This document shows positions 8,200-17,359 of a DNA stretch of 56,256 bases, one piece after another. The number at the start of each line of letters is the position of its first letter. Position 1 is the first letter of the stretch. The stretch comes from JANSWY01 sp038525605 (lineage in GTDB: Bacteria; Bacteroidota; Bacteroidia; Cytophagales; Cyclobacteriaceae), in assembly GCA_038525605.1 (NCBI GenBank), contig JBCBHL010000003.1, positions 1 to 56,256 of the forward strand, read 5' to 3'. The translations under genes and the position numbers were made by a program. The notes beneath the pieces were generated by a model. It was given only the letters and a program-made list of their open reading frames with translations. It did not search any database and had not been told where the DNA came from.

Positions 8200-8212
8200 A
8201 CGGCCATTGGCA

Positions 8213-8243
8213 AAAAAACCATTTCACTCTGTAAATGAAATGG
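8213..8243 (-). terminator. Terminator of the CBS-domain gene
   Basis: On the minus strand CCATTTCA and TGAAATGG form a perfect 8-bp stem, followed by a run of seven T. The plus strand lacks a T-run after the stem, so it mainly serves the minus-strand CBS gene, though it may also stop CHAT transcripts. Confidence 0.8.
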
Positions 8244-8271
8244 CTCTTGTAAATGCAGTTTAGTAAATCAA

Positions 8272-8724
8272 TTACCAGGTTGTTCCTTTCAATTCTCTGG
8301 CAGCTTTCATAATGTCCCTTCTGCTGATCTGACCTTTTAACTTTCCATTTTCAACGACAGGAAACCTCCGCACTGATCCGGATAAAAACATATTAGCTGC
8401 ATCAAGCACATCTTTGTTGATGTCTATTGTCTTCACCTCTTTTGACATATAGTCTCCAACGGTTCCACGGCCAGCAGGATAATTTAGATATGCCGCATCA
8501 ACCATAATTTTCAGACAGTCCCTTTCTGAAAGCATTCCTATTAATGCGCCGTACTCATCTAATACAGGGCCTCCTGAGATTCTCTTTTCAAGCATGATAT
8601 CAATTGCCTCATCTATTCCTTGCTCTGGTCTGAAAGTGAAAAGGTTAGTTGCCATATACTTTGCAACTGATTCGTAATTCATTACCTCAGTAGATTTTTC
8701 TTCTCTTTTTCCGGTGAAGTTCAT
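8272..8724 (-). CDS. Tandem CBS-domain protein
   Basis: This 150-residue soluble protein consists of two CBS domains: residues about 20-75 (MATNLFTFRPEQGIDEAIDIMLEKRISGGPVLD) and about 90-145 (MSKEVKTIDINKDVLDAANMFLSGSVRRFPVVE). CBS pairs bind adenosine nucleotides and act as energy or ligand sensors. No enzymatic partner domain is fused and no partner gene lies next to it: it is convergent with the CHAT gene and divergent from the primary sigma factor. An internal Met at residue 15 (MNYESVAKYM) is an alternative start. The specific target is unknown. Confidence 0.85.
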   Translation of the reverse strand: MNFTGKREEKSTEVMNYESVAKYMATNLFTFRPEQGIDEAIDIMLEKRISGGPVLDEYGALIGMLSERDCLKIMVDAAYLNYPAGRGTVGDYMSKEVKTIDINKDVLDAANMFLSGSVRRFPVVENGKLKGQISRRDIMKAARELKGTTW

Positions 8725-8945
8725 AAGCTGTTAATTGAAATTAAAAAATTAGGAAAGTACCTTTTTTTCAAAAGGAGTGTACAGAATATAAGAAAAATTT
8801 CGGAAAAAACAAAAGGTTTATTATATTTCCAGATTATTAAACTTAGGATATTTTAATGTCAAACGGGAAACTTTTAGTTCTTAATTCTTGTTATTATTTA
8901 GATTTATTAGTGATAAATTTTGATTATTTCACATAGTAAGTTACA

Positions 8946-9060
8946 TTCGCGGTTTATTTTTAATCGCTGGTGAAATCTTTTTCGCTTAATATAAATTCGG
9001 TTTAATCGATAAAAATTCGGTTTTAGTCGTATAATGTGGATTGGATTGAAACTAATTCGG
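8946..9060 (+). repeat. ATTCGGTTT-type repeats upstream of the primary sigma factor
   Basis: The 389-base gap 8725-9113 contains no gene. TTCG-type units occur at 8946 (TTCGCGGTTT), 8996 (TTCGGTTTAATCG), 9016 (TTCGGTTTTAGTCG) and 9056 (TTCGGATATT). The starts are 50, 20 and 40 bases apart, all near multiples of a helical turn, so the units could bind a regulator on one DNA face. The repeat and spacing are direct observations; an operator role is a guess. The rest of the gap is AT-rich and otherwise featureless to me. Confidence 0.45.
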
Positions 9061-9113
9061 ATATTTGAACATTAATATATACTAGTATATTTTACTTAAG
9101 ATAAAATTCTAAT

Positions 9114-9986
9114 ATGAGACAACTTAAGATTACACAATCCATTACCAACAGACGTGAAAGTCATACCTTAGAGAAGTATTTTACGGAGGTTAGTAATGTC
9201 CCTATGATCACGCCAGACGAAGAAGTAGAGTTGGCTAAAAGGATCAGAGAAGGGGATGAGTTGGCTTTAGAAAAGTTAGTAAAAGCAAACCTTAGATTTG
9301 TGGTTTCTGTTGCGAAGCAATATCAAAACAGAAGTCTTCCGCTTAACGACCTGATCAACGAGGGAAACCTCGGTTTGATCAAGGCTGCTAAGAAGTTTGA
9401 TGAGACAAAAGGATTTAAATTTATCTCGTATGCAGTATGGTGGATCAGACAGTCTATCATGCAGGCGTTGGCTGAGCAATCAAGAATTGTTAGGCTTCCG
9501 ATGAATAAGTCCGGTGCAATCAATCAAATTAGAAGAGCATATGCTGAACTGGAACAAAAATTTGAAAGGGAACCTACTGAAGAAGAGTTGGCAGACATCT
9601 TAGAAATGAAGCCAAGCGAAGTAAGAAACACATTAGGTGCCGAGGTGAAGCAAATGTCCATGGATGCTCCATTTGGAGAGGATGAGTCAGGTTCACTTTT
9701 AGACGTTCTTGAAAACATTACAACCGGTCCTACCGATGGTAAGATGGTTTTTAACGACTCTTTAAAAGTGGAAACGATGAGAGCTTTAAGTACATTAACA
9801 GCCAGAGAAAGAGAAGTAATCCAGATGAGTTTTGGAATCGGTTGCGATAATCCATTTACACTGGAAGAGATTGGTGATGCAATGGGCTTAACTCGAGAGA
9901 GAGTAAGACAAATCAGAGAGAAGGCGCTTCAAAAGCTTAGAGAGCCAGGAAAAAACAGAAGATTAAAAGAGTTCTGCGCTATATAA
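9114..9986 (+). CDS. rpoD: Primary (housekeeping) RNA polymerase sigma factor
   Basis: At 290 residues this is the short primary sigma factor typical of Bacteroidota, which lack the long region 1.1. It carries region 1.2 (LEKYFTEVSNVPMITPDEEVELAKRI, about 19-45), region 2 with the core-binding and -10 melting block (NLRFVVSVAKQYQNRSLPLNDLINEG and FISYAVWWIRQSI, about 59-115), region 3 (about 125-200) and region 4 with the -35 helix-turn-helix (FTLEEIGDAMGLTRERVRQIREKALQKLR, about 247-276). This sigma factor reads the TTTG / TAnnTTTG promoters noted elsewhere in the window. It has its own upstream region and terminator, so it is a single-gene unit. Confidence 0.96.
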   Translation: MRQLKITQSITNRRESHTLEKYFTEVSNVPMITPDEEVELAKRIREGDELALEKLVKANLRFVVSVAKQYQNRSLPLNDLINEGNLGLIKAAKKFDETKGFKFISYAVWWIRQSIMQALAEQSRIVRLPMNKSGAINQIRRAYAELEQKFEREPTEEELADILEMKPSEVRNTLGAEVKQMSMDAPFGEDESGSLLDVLENITTGPTDGKMVFNDSLKVETMRALSTLTAREREVIQMSFGIGCDNPFTLEEIGDAMGLTRERVRQIREKALQKLREPGKNRRLKEFCAI

Positions 9987-10016
9987 CCGTAGAAGATTTT
10001 TTATAAGAAAATTAAG

Positions 10017-10043
10017 CCCTGATAGAAATATCAGGGTTTTTTT
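10017..10043 (+). terminator. Terminator after the primary sigma factor
   Basis: CCCTGATA and TATCAGGG form a perfect 8-bp stem with a GAAA loop and a run of seven T. Confidence 0.93.
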
Positions 10044-10197
10044 GTGATTAATTTTTATGACATTGGTCAAACTAGAAAGTCAAGTGGGATTTTTTTTAGA
10101 TCCGGGGACTCATTTGTGAAATTATGATATATCTAATGCAAAAGTCTTTTTGTTGAAATTTCCTATGATCTAAAGTGTATATTGTTTCATTTACTAC

Positions 10198-10205
10198 TAT
10201 TTTTG
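10198..10205 (+). promoter_or_regulatory. -7 box of the aminotransferase operon
   Basis: TATTTTTG fits TAnnTTTG and would give a leader of about 27 bases before the ATG at 10238. No well-spaced -33 TTTG is seen, so confidence is limited. Confidence 0.4.
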
Positions 10206-10237
10206 GCCCGGTTTTAACTACATTCTAAGAAATAAAA

Positions 10238-11434
10238 ATGTCAAGATTATCTAACAGAATTGAGAACCTCGCTGAATCAGCAACTTTGGCAATGGCAGCT
10301 AAAGCAAGAGAGTTTAAGCAAAGAGGAATTGATGTAATAAGTTTAAGCCTGGGGGAACCTGATTTTAAAACCCCTAAACACATTCAGGAAGGAGCCAAAC
10401 AAGCAATTGATGAAGGCAAATACTTTAGCTATCCTCCTGTTAATGGATATCTTGATCTTAGAGAGGCTATTTCTGAAAAGTTTGAAAAAGAAAATGGACT
10501 CCAATACAGCCCAAATCAAATAGTGGTCTCAAATGGGGCAAAGCAAAGTATCGCAAATGTGATGTTTGCGCTTTTAAACCCTGGAGATGAAGTGGTTGTG
10601 TTTTCTCCTTTTTGGGTTAGTTATTCGGCAATGATTGAGCTTGCAGAAGGCGTTCCTGTGTATGTGAAGGGAACGATTGAAAATGATTTCAAGGCAACTG
10701 CAGCGCAACTAAAAGAGGCCATCACAGATAAGACAAAAGCAGTGATTTTCTCTTCGCCATGTAATCCCACAGGTTCAGTATTTACCAAAGATGAGTTGAT
10801 TGCTATATCCGAAGTGGTACTCAGTCACGATGATATTTTTGTGATTTCCGACGAGATTTATGAGCATATCAATTACACTGAAGCTCACTGCAGTATTGGC
10901 TCACTGCCAGGTATGAATGAAAGAACGATAACCGTCAATGGATTTGCGAAAGGATTTGCAATGACAGGATGGCGAGTAGGTTATATTGGGGCGCCTGAGT
11001 GGATTGCGAAGGGTGCTAATAAGATGCAGGGCCAGGTAACTTCTGCTAACTGCGGTATTGCTCAAAGAGCTGCTTACACAGCGCTTACCTCCGATCTTGG
11101 ACCGACCAGAGAAATGGGAGAAGCTTATTTGAAAAGAAGGTCATTGGTTTATGATCTTTTAAATGATATTCCAGGTTTGAAAATTAACATGCCAGAGGGT
11201 GCATTTTACTTTTTTCCTGATGTCAGCAGCTATTTTGGGAAGGAGTTCGATGGGAATAAAATTGAAAATGCATCAGATTTTTGCATGTACATTCTGGAAA
11301 ATGCCCATGTGTCTCTTGTGACAGGTGAAGCATTTGGTTCTCCAGCCTGTGTCAGGCTCTCTTATGCTGCATCAGAAGAAAACCTTATAGAAGCTGCCCG
11401 TAGAATTAAAGAGGCATTGGCTAAACTGAAATAG
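10238..11434 (+). CDS. Class I PLP-dependent aspartate-type aminotransferase
   Basis: This cytoplasmic enzyme of the AspC / I-gamma aminotransferase family moves an amino group between aspartate (or a similar amino acid) and 2-oxoglutarate. The 398 residues carry the substrate loop LGEPDF at 38-43, the CNPTG motif at 175-179 with the PLP-contacting Asn, SDEIY at 204-208, and the Schiff-base lysine K238 in NGFAKGFAMTGWRVGY. The carboxylate-binding Arg lies in CVRLSYA near the C-terminus. It leads a probable three-gene operon with a heptose kinase (gap 1 base) and a hybrid histidine kinase. The exact amino-acid substrate cannot be told from sequence alone. Confidence 0.9.
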   Translation: MSRLSNRIENLAESATLAMAAKAREFKQRGIDVISLSLGEPDFKTPKHIQEGAKQAIDEGKYFSYPPVNGYLDLREAISEKFEKENGLQYSPNQIVVSNGAKQSIANVMFALLNPGDEVVVFSPFWVSYSAMIELAEGVPVYVKGTIENDFKATAAQLKEAITDKTKAVIFSSPCNPTGSVFTKDELIAISEVVLSHDDIFVISDEIYEHINYTEAHCSIGSLPGMNERTITVNGFAKGFAMTGWRVGYIGAPEWIAKGANKMQGQVTSANCGIAQRAAYTALTSDLGPTREMGEAYLKRRSLVYDLLNDIPGLKINMPEGAFYFFPDVSSYFGKEFDGNKIENASDFCMYILENAHVSLVTGEAFGSPACVRLSYAASEENLIEAARRIKEALAKLK

Positions 11435-11435
11435 C

Positions 11436-12449
11436 ATGAGTAGCCCAGTTAATGATATCCATTCTTTATTTGAAGCTTTTAAATGTCTGAAAGTCCTCGT
11501 AATTGGAGATGTAATGATCGACTCTTACATTTACGGCCGGGTGCAAAGAATAAGCCCTGAAGCACCCGTTCCAGTGGTGAGTGTAGAGAGAAGGGAAAAC
11601 CGTCTCGGAGGTGCCGCAAATGTTGCTTTGAATATTCAGGCTTTGGGAGCAGTACCCATATTATGTGCAGTTGTGGGTTCGGACGAAGAGGGTGATACAT
11701 TTAAGTCTTTGTTGAAAAAAAGGGGAATAGAATCGCGAGGAATCCTGAAGTGCGATAATAGAGTTACTACCGTTAAAAATCGTATCATTTCAGGTTCTCA
11801 ACAGATGATGAGGATTGATAGCGAAACGGAAAAACCTCTCAATGAACTCGAGCAGAAAACTTTAATTCAGCTGATCAAACAGCTGGTGGATGAGGTCGAT
11901 TTGGTGATTTTTGAAGACTATGACAAAGGTTGTTTAAATAACGATATTATATCAGAATCAATTGTCTATTGTTTGGAGAAGAATGTGCCAACGGCTGTGG
12001 ATCCTAAAAAGAAGAATTTCATTGCATATAAAAATTGCACACTTTTCAAGCCAAACCTCAAAGAATTGAAGGAAGGCCTGAAAATTGAGTTTGACGTTGA
12101 TAACAAAAGTGAGCTGCGTAAAGCTGTACAACTGTTGAATAAAGAATTGGCATTTGATAAAGCACTGATTACACTTTCTGAAAGAGGCGTTTACCTTTAT
12201 GATAAAGATCAACCGGAGGTAAGCATACCAGCTCATATTAGAAACATTGCAGATGTTTCTGGTGCCGGAGATACGGTGATTTCTATTGCTGGATTATGTT
12301 TGGCAATGGGGCTTGATGATAAGGTCATTGCTTCATTGGCTAATCTTGGAGGAGGTATTGTCTGTGAATCTTTAGGAGTTGTACCAATCGACCGTGAAAG
12401 ATTGATGAAAGAAGCAAAAGAAAATCATATATTTGGGTTACAGGAGTAA
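11436..12449 (+). CDS. RfaE/HldE-type heptose-7-phosphate kinase domain protein
   Basis: This is a 337-residue PfkB/ribokinase-fold sugar kinase most like the kinase half of HldE (RfaE domain I), which phosphorylates D-glycero-D-manno-heptose 7-phosphate for lipopolysaccharide-core ADP-heptose. Visible marks are GDVMIDSYIYGRVQRISPEAPVPV near residues 24-47, the glycine-rich RLGGAANVALN near 57-67, and the DVSGAGDTV anion-hole/catalytic-base motif near 275-283. The nucleotidyltransferase half of bifunctional HldE is absent, as in split-gene lineages. It begins 1 base after the aminotransferase and ends 5 bases before the histidine kinase gene. A general PfkB sugar kinase is the alternative. 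Confidence 0.78.
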   Translation: MSSPVNDIHSLFEAFKCLKVLVIGDVMIDSYIYGRVQRISPEAPVPVVSVERRENRLGGAANVALNIQALGAVPILCAVVGSDEEGDTFKSLLKKRGIESRGILKCDNRVTTVKNRIISGSQQMMRIDSETEKPLNELEQKTLIQLIKQLVDEVDLVIFEDYDKGCLNNDIISESIVYCLEKNVPTAVDPKKKNFIAYKNCTLFKPNLKELKEGLKIEFDVDNKSELRKAVQLLNKELAFDKALITLSERGVYLYDKDQPEVSIPAHIRNIADVSGAGDTVISIAGLCLAMGLDDKVIASLANLGGGIVCESLGVVPIDRERLMKEAKENHIFGLQE

Positions 12450-12454
12450 CAGCT

Positions 12455-14794
12455 ATGATAAAAAACGCTTTAATTCTTATTGTTGTCTTACTCCTGGGAA
12501 TTAATGCACAACTACCGGGTCAAGGTCCTCCCAAAGCAAAAAATGGACGATTAGATTTAACTGGCTGGAACTTTTCTCGAAACGGCAGTTTGCTGCTTCA
12601 AGGAGAATGGGATTTTTATTGGAAAGATTTTAGAAATTCACCTGCAGAAAACTCAGCCAAAGTTACAGCAGAAGTTCCCGGGCTATGGAATAATATTTCC
12701 GCTACAAATGGTAGTTCATTTGGCTATGCCACCTATGAATTGCAGATTTTGCTGCCAGCGAATCACCCCCGAATGGCAGTATCGATCCCTGGAATGTATA
12801 GTGCTTACGAATTTGAAATTAATGGAAGAGTATTTTCAAATGACGGTAAGATAGCAAGAGATAAAGAGAGCTACACTCCTCTTCGTAATACCTACACCAA
12901 AGCATTGCCAACTAATAGTGACACCCTCAATATCAAGATTAGAATAGCAAATTTTGATCATCACAAAGGTGGTATGGGGCAGGCAATCAGGTTAGGTGAT
13001 TATGAGTTGTTTCAAGATCGGGTGCTTTATGTTTCGCTGGATATATTTCTTGCAGGTAGTCTGGTAATGGGAGGATTGTTCTTTTTAGGACTTTACATGT
13101 TCGGAAACCAGTCTAAACCAATACTCTACTTTTCCTTATTTTGCATTGTTTGGGGATATAGAATTGTTGCATCAGGAATTTACGCTTCTCATCCATTGAT
13201 TCCAATGCCTTGGGAAATCAGGCTTAGACTGGAATATATTTCAATGTTTCTGGCCGCATTGTTTTTCACCAGATATGTTTATTGTCTTTACAAAAGGGAA
13301 TTTTACAGAATAGTTGAAAAAATTCTGATATTGGCGTTCGGTACGCTGGCAATTATCGCGCTGTTTTTCCCTCCTTATATTTTCACTCAAACAGTATTTA
13401 TTTTTTTCTGCGTTGTTGTTCCGGGGTTGTTGGTAGCACTTCTGATAATCATTAAAAGTACCGTAAAAACAAAGAATACTTCCATTTACGGGATCGCCAG
13501 TATTTTAGTCATAATTTCTGTATTTGTGTATTTCTTCCTTTCTTATTTTGGATTATTTGAAAGATCAGTTGTATTTACATTTTTCGGCTCTATCACTTTT
13601 GTGTTTCTTCAGTCATTGGTACTGTCATTCCGATATAGCCGTGAACTGAAAGATGCAAAAGAAATCGCCGAGCAGGCATCAAATGCCAAGACTGAATTTC
13701 TATCTACCATGTCACACGAAATCAGGACGCCATTGAATGCTGTTATTGGGCTGTCGAATTTTCTGATAGAGGAGAATCCACGAAATGACCAAAAAGAGAG
13801 CCTTGACAATCTTAAATTTGCTTCGGAAAACCTGCTTTCGCTGATCAACGATATTCTGGATTATAACAAAATAGATGCAGGTAAAATAGATTTTGAGGAG
13901 AAACCTTTCAATATCAGAAGGTTGTTGGATGGGACAATTGCAGCTTATAGTCACATAGCTGAAGAAAAAGGCATAGAATTATCGCACTCTGTTGACCAAC
14001 ACGTGCCAAATGTGGTGGTAGGTGACATAACAAGGCTAAGCCAGGTGTTGACCAATCTGATAGGAAACGCTATCAAATTTACCAAGAAAGGATATGTAGA
14101 AGTAAGCCTTAGTTTTGTTGCCAGGTCCAATGAAAAAGTGGCTATAAAATTCTCCGTTCAGGATACTGGAGTTGGGATTGCCGAGGAAAAGCAAAATTTG
14201 ATTTTTGAAAGCTTTACCCAGGCATCAAGCGCAACAACCAGGGAATTTGGAGGTTCAGGACTAGGATTGTCAATCACCGATAAATTATTGGGCCTGATGG
14301 GGTCTAAGCTGTTTTTAAAAAGTACTGTAGGTGTCGGTTCGAGATTTTACTTCACACAATTTTTTGAGGTAGCAGAGATTGATCAGGAGAAGCCAGTAGA
14401 GCATGCCACGCAGAAAAATATCAGCCTGGAAGGTCAAAAGGTACTTATTGTTGAAGATACAGTAGTCAATATTATGGTAGCTCAAAAGTTCCTGGAAAAA
14501 TGGGGACTGATTGTAGATTCAGCAGAAAATGGTGCTATAGCGGTAGAAAAAATCAAGACCAATTCCTACGACATCATCCTGATGGATTTGCAAATGCCTG
14601 TTATGGACGGATATCAGGCCACTATTGCCATCAGGCAGCAAGGAATCCAAATTCCAATCATTGCCTTAACAGCAGCTGCGGTTACGGAGGTCATCGAAAA
14701 GATAAACGATGTAGGGATGAATGCTTATGTCACAAAGCCATTCAACCCTATGGTACTACGAGATAAAATGAAGGAAATGTTGATCGACGACTAA
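12455..14794 (+). CDS. 7TMR-DISM hybrid sensor histidine kinase
   Basis: This 779-residue membrane sensor has a signal peptide (1-18), a periplasmic jelly-roll domain of the 7TMR-DISM type (about 30-185, GEWDFYW...VPGLW...YATYEL), seven membrane helices (about 190-395), a HisKA domain with phosphorylated His421 in SHEIRTPLN, and an HATPase domain with the N-box near 533-541, DTGVGI at 570-575 and GGSGLGLSI at 599-607. A C-terminal receiver domain carries phospho-acceptor Asp711 in LMDLQMPVMDG and Lys761 in VTKPF. No DNA-binding output is fused, so the signal must pass to another protein. DISM domains are thought to bind carbohydrate-like ligands. It is the third gene of the aminotransferase operon, and its stop codon abuts that of hemE. 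Confidence 0.92.
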   Translation: MIKNALILIVVLLLGINAQLPGQGPPKAKNGRLDLTGWNFSRNGSLLLQGEWDFYWKDFRNSPAENSAKVTAEVPGLWNNISATNGSSFGYATYELQILLPANHPRMAVSIPGMYSAYEFEINGRVFSNDGKIARDKESYTPLRNTYTKALPTNSDTLNIKIRIANFDHHKGGMGQAIRLGDYELFQDRVLYVSLDIFLAGSLVMGGLFFLGLYMFGNQSKPILYFSLFCIVWGYRIVASGIYASHPLIPMPWEIRLRLEYISMFLAALFFTRYVYCLYKREFYRIVEKILILAFGTLAIIALFFPPYIFTQTVFIFFCVVVPGLLVALLIIIKSTVKTKNTSIYGIASILVIISVFVYFFLSYFGLFERSVVFTFFGSITFVFLQSLVLSFRYSRELKDAKEIAEQASNAKTEFLSTMSHEIRTPLNAVIGLSNFLIEENPRNDQKESLDNLKFASENLLSLINDILDYNKIDAGKIDFEEKPFNIRRLLDGTIAAYSHIAEEKGIELSHSVDQHVPNVVVGDITRLSQVLTNLIGNAIKFTKKGYVEVSLSFVARSNEKVAIKFSVQDTGVGIAEEKQNLIFESFTQASSATTREFGGSGLGLSITDKLLGLMGSKLFLKSTVGVGSRFYFTQFFEVAEIDQEKPVEHATQKNISLEGQKVLIVEDTVVNIMVAQKFLEKWGLIVDSAENGAIAVEKIKTNSYDIILMDLQMPVMDGYQATIAIRQQGIQIPIIALTAAAVTEVIEKINDVGMNAYVTKPFNPMVLRDKMKEMLIDD

Positions 14795-15823
14795 CTAGTA
14801 ACTGAAATTCTTGACTGTATCGATGAAGTATTTTACATTGTCAGGATTGGTATCAGGGTAAACGCCATGTCCAAGATTGGCAATATGCCTTCCTTTTCCA
14901 AACTGACTCAGCATCGTTTCAGTAGCCTTCTTTATTTCTTCTTTGGTTCCATACAGCGCACACGGGTCCAGATTGCCTTGTAGTGTTTTATCGGGTCCGA
15001 TCATTGCTCTGGATTCCTTGATGTCCATATTCCAATCCAAACCGATGGTATTACAATTAAGCGAAGACATTTGATGTCTGGCAAAATAAGCTCCTTTAGC
15101 AAATACGGTAATCGGAACTTCATCGATCGCATCACAAATTTTTCGAATGTATTTTAAAGAATAGTTTTCATATTGTTGTGGTCCTAAAATTCCTGCCCAG
15201 CTGTCAAATACCTGAACGATATTTGCTCCTGCTGTAATTTGCGCTTTTAGGTAGGTGATTGTTGTCTGAGTAATCATTTCCAACAACCTGTCAGCAAGCG
15301 CAGGGTTGTTGTAAAGCATCTTTCTGGCTTTGGAAAAAGTCTTGCTACCTTTTCCCTCTACCATGTAACAAAATATAGTCCATGGTGCGCCTGCAAATCC
15401 TATCAAAGGAACGCGCCCATTCAATTCTCTTTTAGTAATCTTGATTGCTTTGGTAACATAAGAAAGACTCTCTGTAGGGTCAGACATTTTTAAATTGTCC
15501 ACATCTGTTTCAGTAGAGATCGTTTCAGGGAAAACAGGGCCTGTTTTTTCAATCATTTCATAATCCAGTCCCATTGCCTCCGGAATTACAAGAATATCAG
15601 AGAAAATAATAGCAGCATCTACACCCAGAATGTCCACTGGCTGAATAGTAACCTCCGCAGCGAGTTCAGGTGTAGTGACCAGCTCTTTGAATCCACTCAG
15701 ACTATTTCTGACTTTTCTGTATTCGGGTAATATTCTTCCTGCTTGTCGCATCAACCATACAGGAGTTCTTTCGGTTGTTTCTCCTTGGGCTGCTCTTAGC
15801 AACAAGTCATTTTTTAAAGGCAT
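14795..15823 (-). CDS. hemE: Uroporphyrinogen decarboxylase
   Basis: This enzyme removes four carboxyl groups from uroporphyrinogen III to give coproporphyrinogen III in haem synthesis. The sequence shows the substrate-binding opening TPVWLMRQAGRILPEYR and the family blocks FSDILVIPEAMGLDYEMIEKTGP, GFAGAPWTIFCYMVEG, FDSWAG and GHGVYPDTNPDNV. I chose the start at 15823 (MPLKNDLLLR, 342 residues); ATG at 15832 adds three residues, while an upstream ATG at 15958 would read through the promoter of the divergent serine dehydratase gene and add unrelated residues. The stop codon directly abuts the stop of the hybrid kinase gene. Confidence 0.95.
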   Translation of the reverse strand: MPLKNDLLLRAAQGETTERTPVWLMRQAGRILPEYRKVRNSLSGFKELVTTPELAAEVTIQPVDILGVDAAIIFSDILVIPEAMGLDYEMIEKTGPVFPETISTETDVDNLKMSDPTESLSYVTKAIKITKRELNGRVPLIGFAGAPWTIFCYMVEGKGSKTFSKARKMLYNNPALADRLLEMITQTTITYLKAQITAGANIVQVFDSWAGILGPQQYENYSLKYIRKICDAIDEVPITVFAKGAYFARHQMSSLNCNTIGLDWNMDIKESRAMIGPDKTLQGNLDPCALYGTKEEIKKATETMLSQFGKGRHIANLGHGVYPDTNPDNVKYFIDTVKNFSY

Positions 15824-15918
15824 GTTTTGCATGTGGCAAAGATAAAATAAGGATTTTATCAATCCGTAGAAGTTGGGAAAATAATCGATAACTTTACATA
15901 CCCAAAAATGATTTACAG
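15824..15918. promoter_or_regulatory. Divergent promoter region of hemE and the serine dehydratase gene
   Basis: On the minus strand TATCTTTG (about 15837-15844) fits the -7 consensus for hemE, with a TTG 15 bases upstream. On the plus strand TAACTTTA at 15889-15896 is a near match for the serine dehydratase gene. If used, both give very short leaders. Spacing to -33 elements is not ideal. Confidence 0.4.
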
Positions 15919-16818
15919 ATGGCCTTACTATTTGAAAGTTTCCACGAATGGAAAGCATATTGCAATGACAGGCAATTAGAGTTGTGGCAGCCTGTCCTAA
16001 CTTATGAGATTTCCCAAAAGGGCAAAACTGAAGAATCGATCTGGCATAACCTTCAGATTGCCTGGGATGTGATGAAAGATGCTGTAAATACCGGATTAAC
16101 AGAAGAGATGAAGTCAGTATCCGGAATGATTAATGATGGTGCCAAAAAGGTATATCAGCATGAAAAAGCGGTGCTTTCGCCTGAATTCCAAAAGCTGATA
16201 GCTAGGGCTCTCGCAGCAAAAGAAGTGAACTCCTGCATGGGCAGGGTTGTAGCTGCACCAACTGCAGGTGCTTCCGGAATATTACCGGGAACCTTGTACA
16301 CTTTACAGGAAATTCATGATTTGCCGGATAATACAATCTATAAGGGCCTTTTGATAGGAGCGGGCATAGCGTTGATTTTGGAGAAAAGGGCTTCACTGGC
16401 TGGTGCTGTTGGTGGCTGTCAGGCAGAGACTGGATCTGCAGCAGCAATGGCCGCCGGCGCGATGGTTTTCAGCTTAGGTGGTGACATTGATCAGGTTTTT
16501 AATGCTGTGGCCATTACAATTCAATGCATGCTGGGCCTCATTTGCGATCCTGTTGCCGGATTAGTAGAGATTCCCTGTGTTGTTAGAAATGCAAGTGCAG
16601 CAGCAATTGCCAACTCTTCAGCTCAGATTGCTCTCGCCAATGTTAGTGGGGTAATTCCTGTCGACGAGTGTGTCGAAGCTATGGGGGAAATAGGACAGAG
16701 TATGGATACAAAATACAAAGAAACAGCTTTAGGAGGATTGGCAGCAACTCCTACAGGTCAGCGTATTGCTAATAAAGTTTTGATTCAGGATATTGAAATA
16801 TTAGATGGGGAGGAATGA
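15919..16818 (+). CDS. sdaAA: Iron-sulfur L-serine dehydratase, alpha subunit
   Basis: This enzyme deaminates L-serine to pyruvate and ammonia using a [4Fe-4S] cluster. The 299 residues match the alpha domain: MGRVVAAPTAGASGILPG near 106-123, the GGCQAETGSAAAMAAG block with a cluster Cys near 175-190, and CDPVAGLVEIPCVVRNA with two more Cys near 208-225. Only the alpha part is present; the beta subunit is not next to it and is not seen in the window, so it is either separate or dispensable here. The 3' end overlaps the convergent membrane-protein gene by 18 bases. Confidence 0.9.
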   Translation: MALLFESFHEWKAYCNDRQLELWQPVLTYEISQKGKTEESIWHNLQIAWDVMKDAVNTGLTEEMKSVSGMINDGAKKVYQHEKAVLSPEFQKLIARALAAKEVNSCMGRVVAAPTAGASGILPGTLYTLQEIHDLPDNTIYKGLLIGAGIALILEKRASLAGAVGGCQAETGSAAAMAAGAMVFSLGGDIDQVFNAVAITIQCMLGLICDPVAGLVEIPCVVRNASAAAIANSSAQIALANVSGVIPVDECVEAMGEIGQSMDTKYKETALGGLAATPTGQRIANKVLIQDIEILDGEE

Positions 16819-17265
16819 TTTGATCAGATTTCCAAAGTAAAACAGGATCGTCGTTATAATGAAAGACCAGAAAAAACCACTAATAGCCATATACTGAATG
16901 ATCAGTCTTTTGTTGCTGGAGAATGAATTTGCCAGAATAGTTCCACCGATTGGTGTTAACAACAAAGGAGTAAGAAATGCCACCCCTTTTAGGCCATATT
17001 GATTCCAGACTTTTACAAATCGCCTGTTTTTTTTAGTGAAAACCTTTTTGTTTTTTCCGGACAGAAACCGTTTCGAAAGACCGTTGATTTGTTTGTTGAA
17101 ACTGGTGAATAAGATAACTGTTGTCATCATGCCAATGAAAGTACACAGTGCCGTTGCGACAATACTGTAACCAAAACCAACTCCTGCCAATGGACCGCCT
17201 ACAAACTTGAAAGTACTCAGTGCGATTATTGTGAGATATTTTAAAAACTCCTCTATTGAGATCAT
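16801..17265 (-). CDS. Small multi-drug export-like membrane protein
   Basis: This 154-residue protein has about four membrane segments (IIALSTFKFVGGPLAGVGFGYS, ALCTFIGMMTTVILFTS, GVAFLTPLLLTPIGGTILA, YMAISGFFWSFIITTILFYFG) with a basic cytoplasmic loop between the second and third. The central LTPLLLTPIGGTILA pattern resembles the family named small multi-drug export protein, whose function is poorly supported. It overlaps the end of the serine dehydratase gene on the other strand and probably forms its own transcript. The transported substrate is unknown. Confidence 0.55.
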   Translation of the reverse strand: MISIEEFLKYLTIIALSTFKFVGGPLAGVGFGYSIVATALCTFIGMMTTVILFTSFNKQINGLSKRFLSGKNKKVFTKKNRRFVKVWNQYGLKGVAFLTPLLLTPIGGTILANSFSSNKRLIIQYMAISGFFWSFIITTILFYFGNLIKSFLPI

Positions 17266-17359
17266 ATAGCTTTAAAAGAACACTGCAAAACTCTCAAGGT
17301 GACTGCAATAATACAATTATTCAGAGATCTTTTGGTAGATATTGACTGAATAAGTCTCT

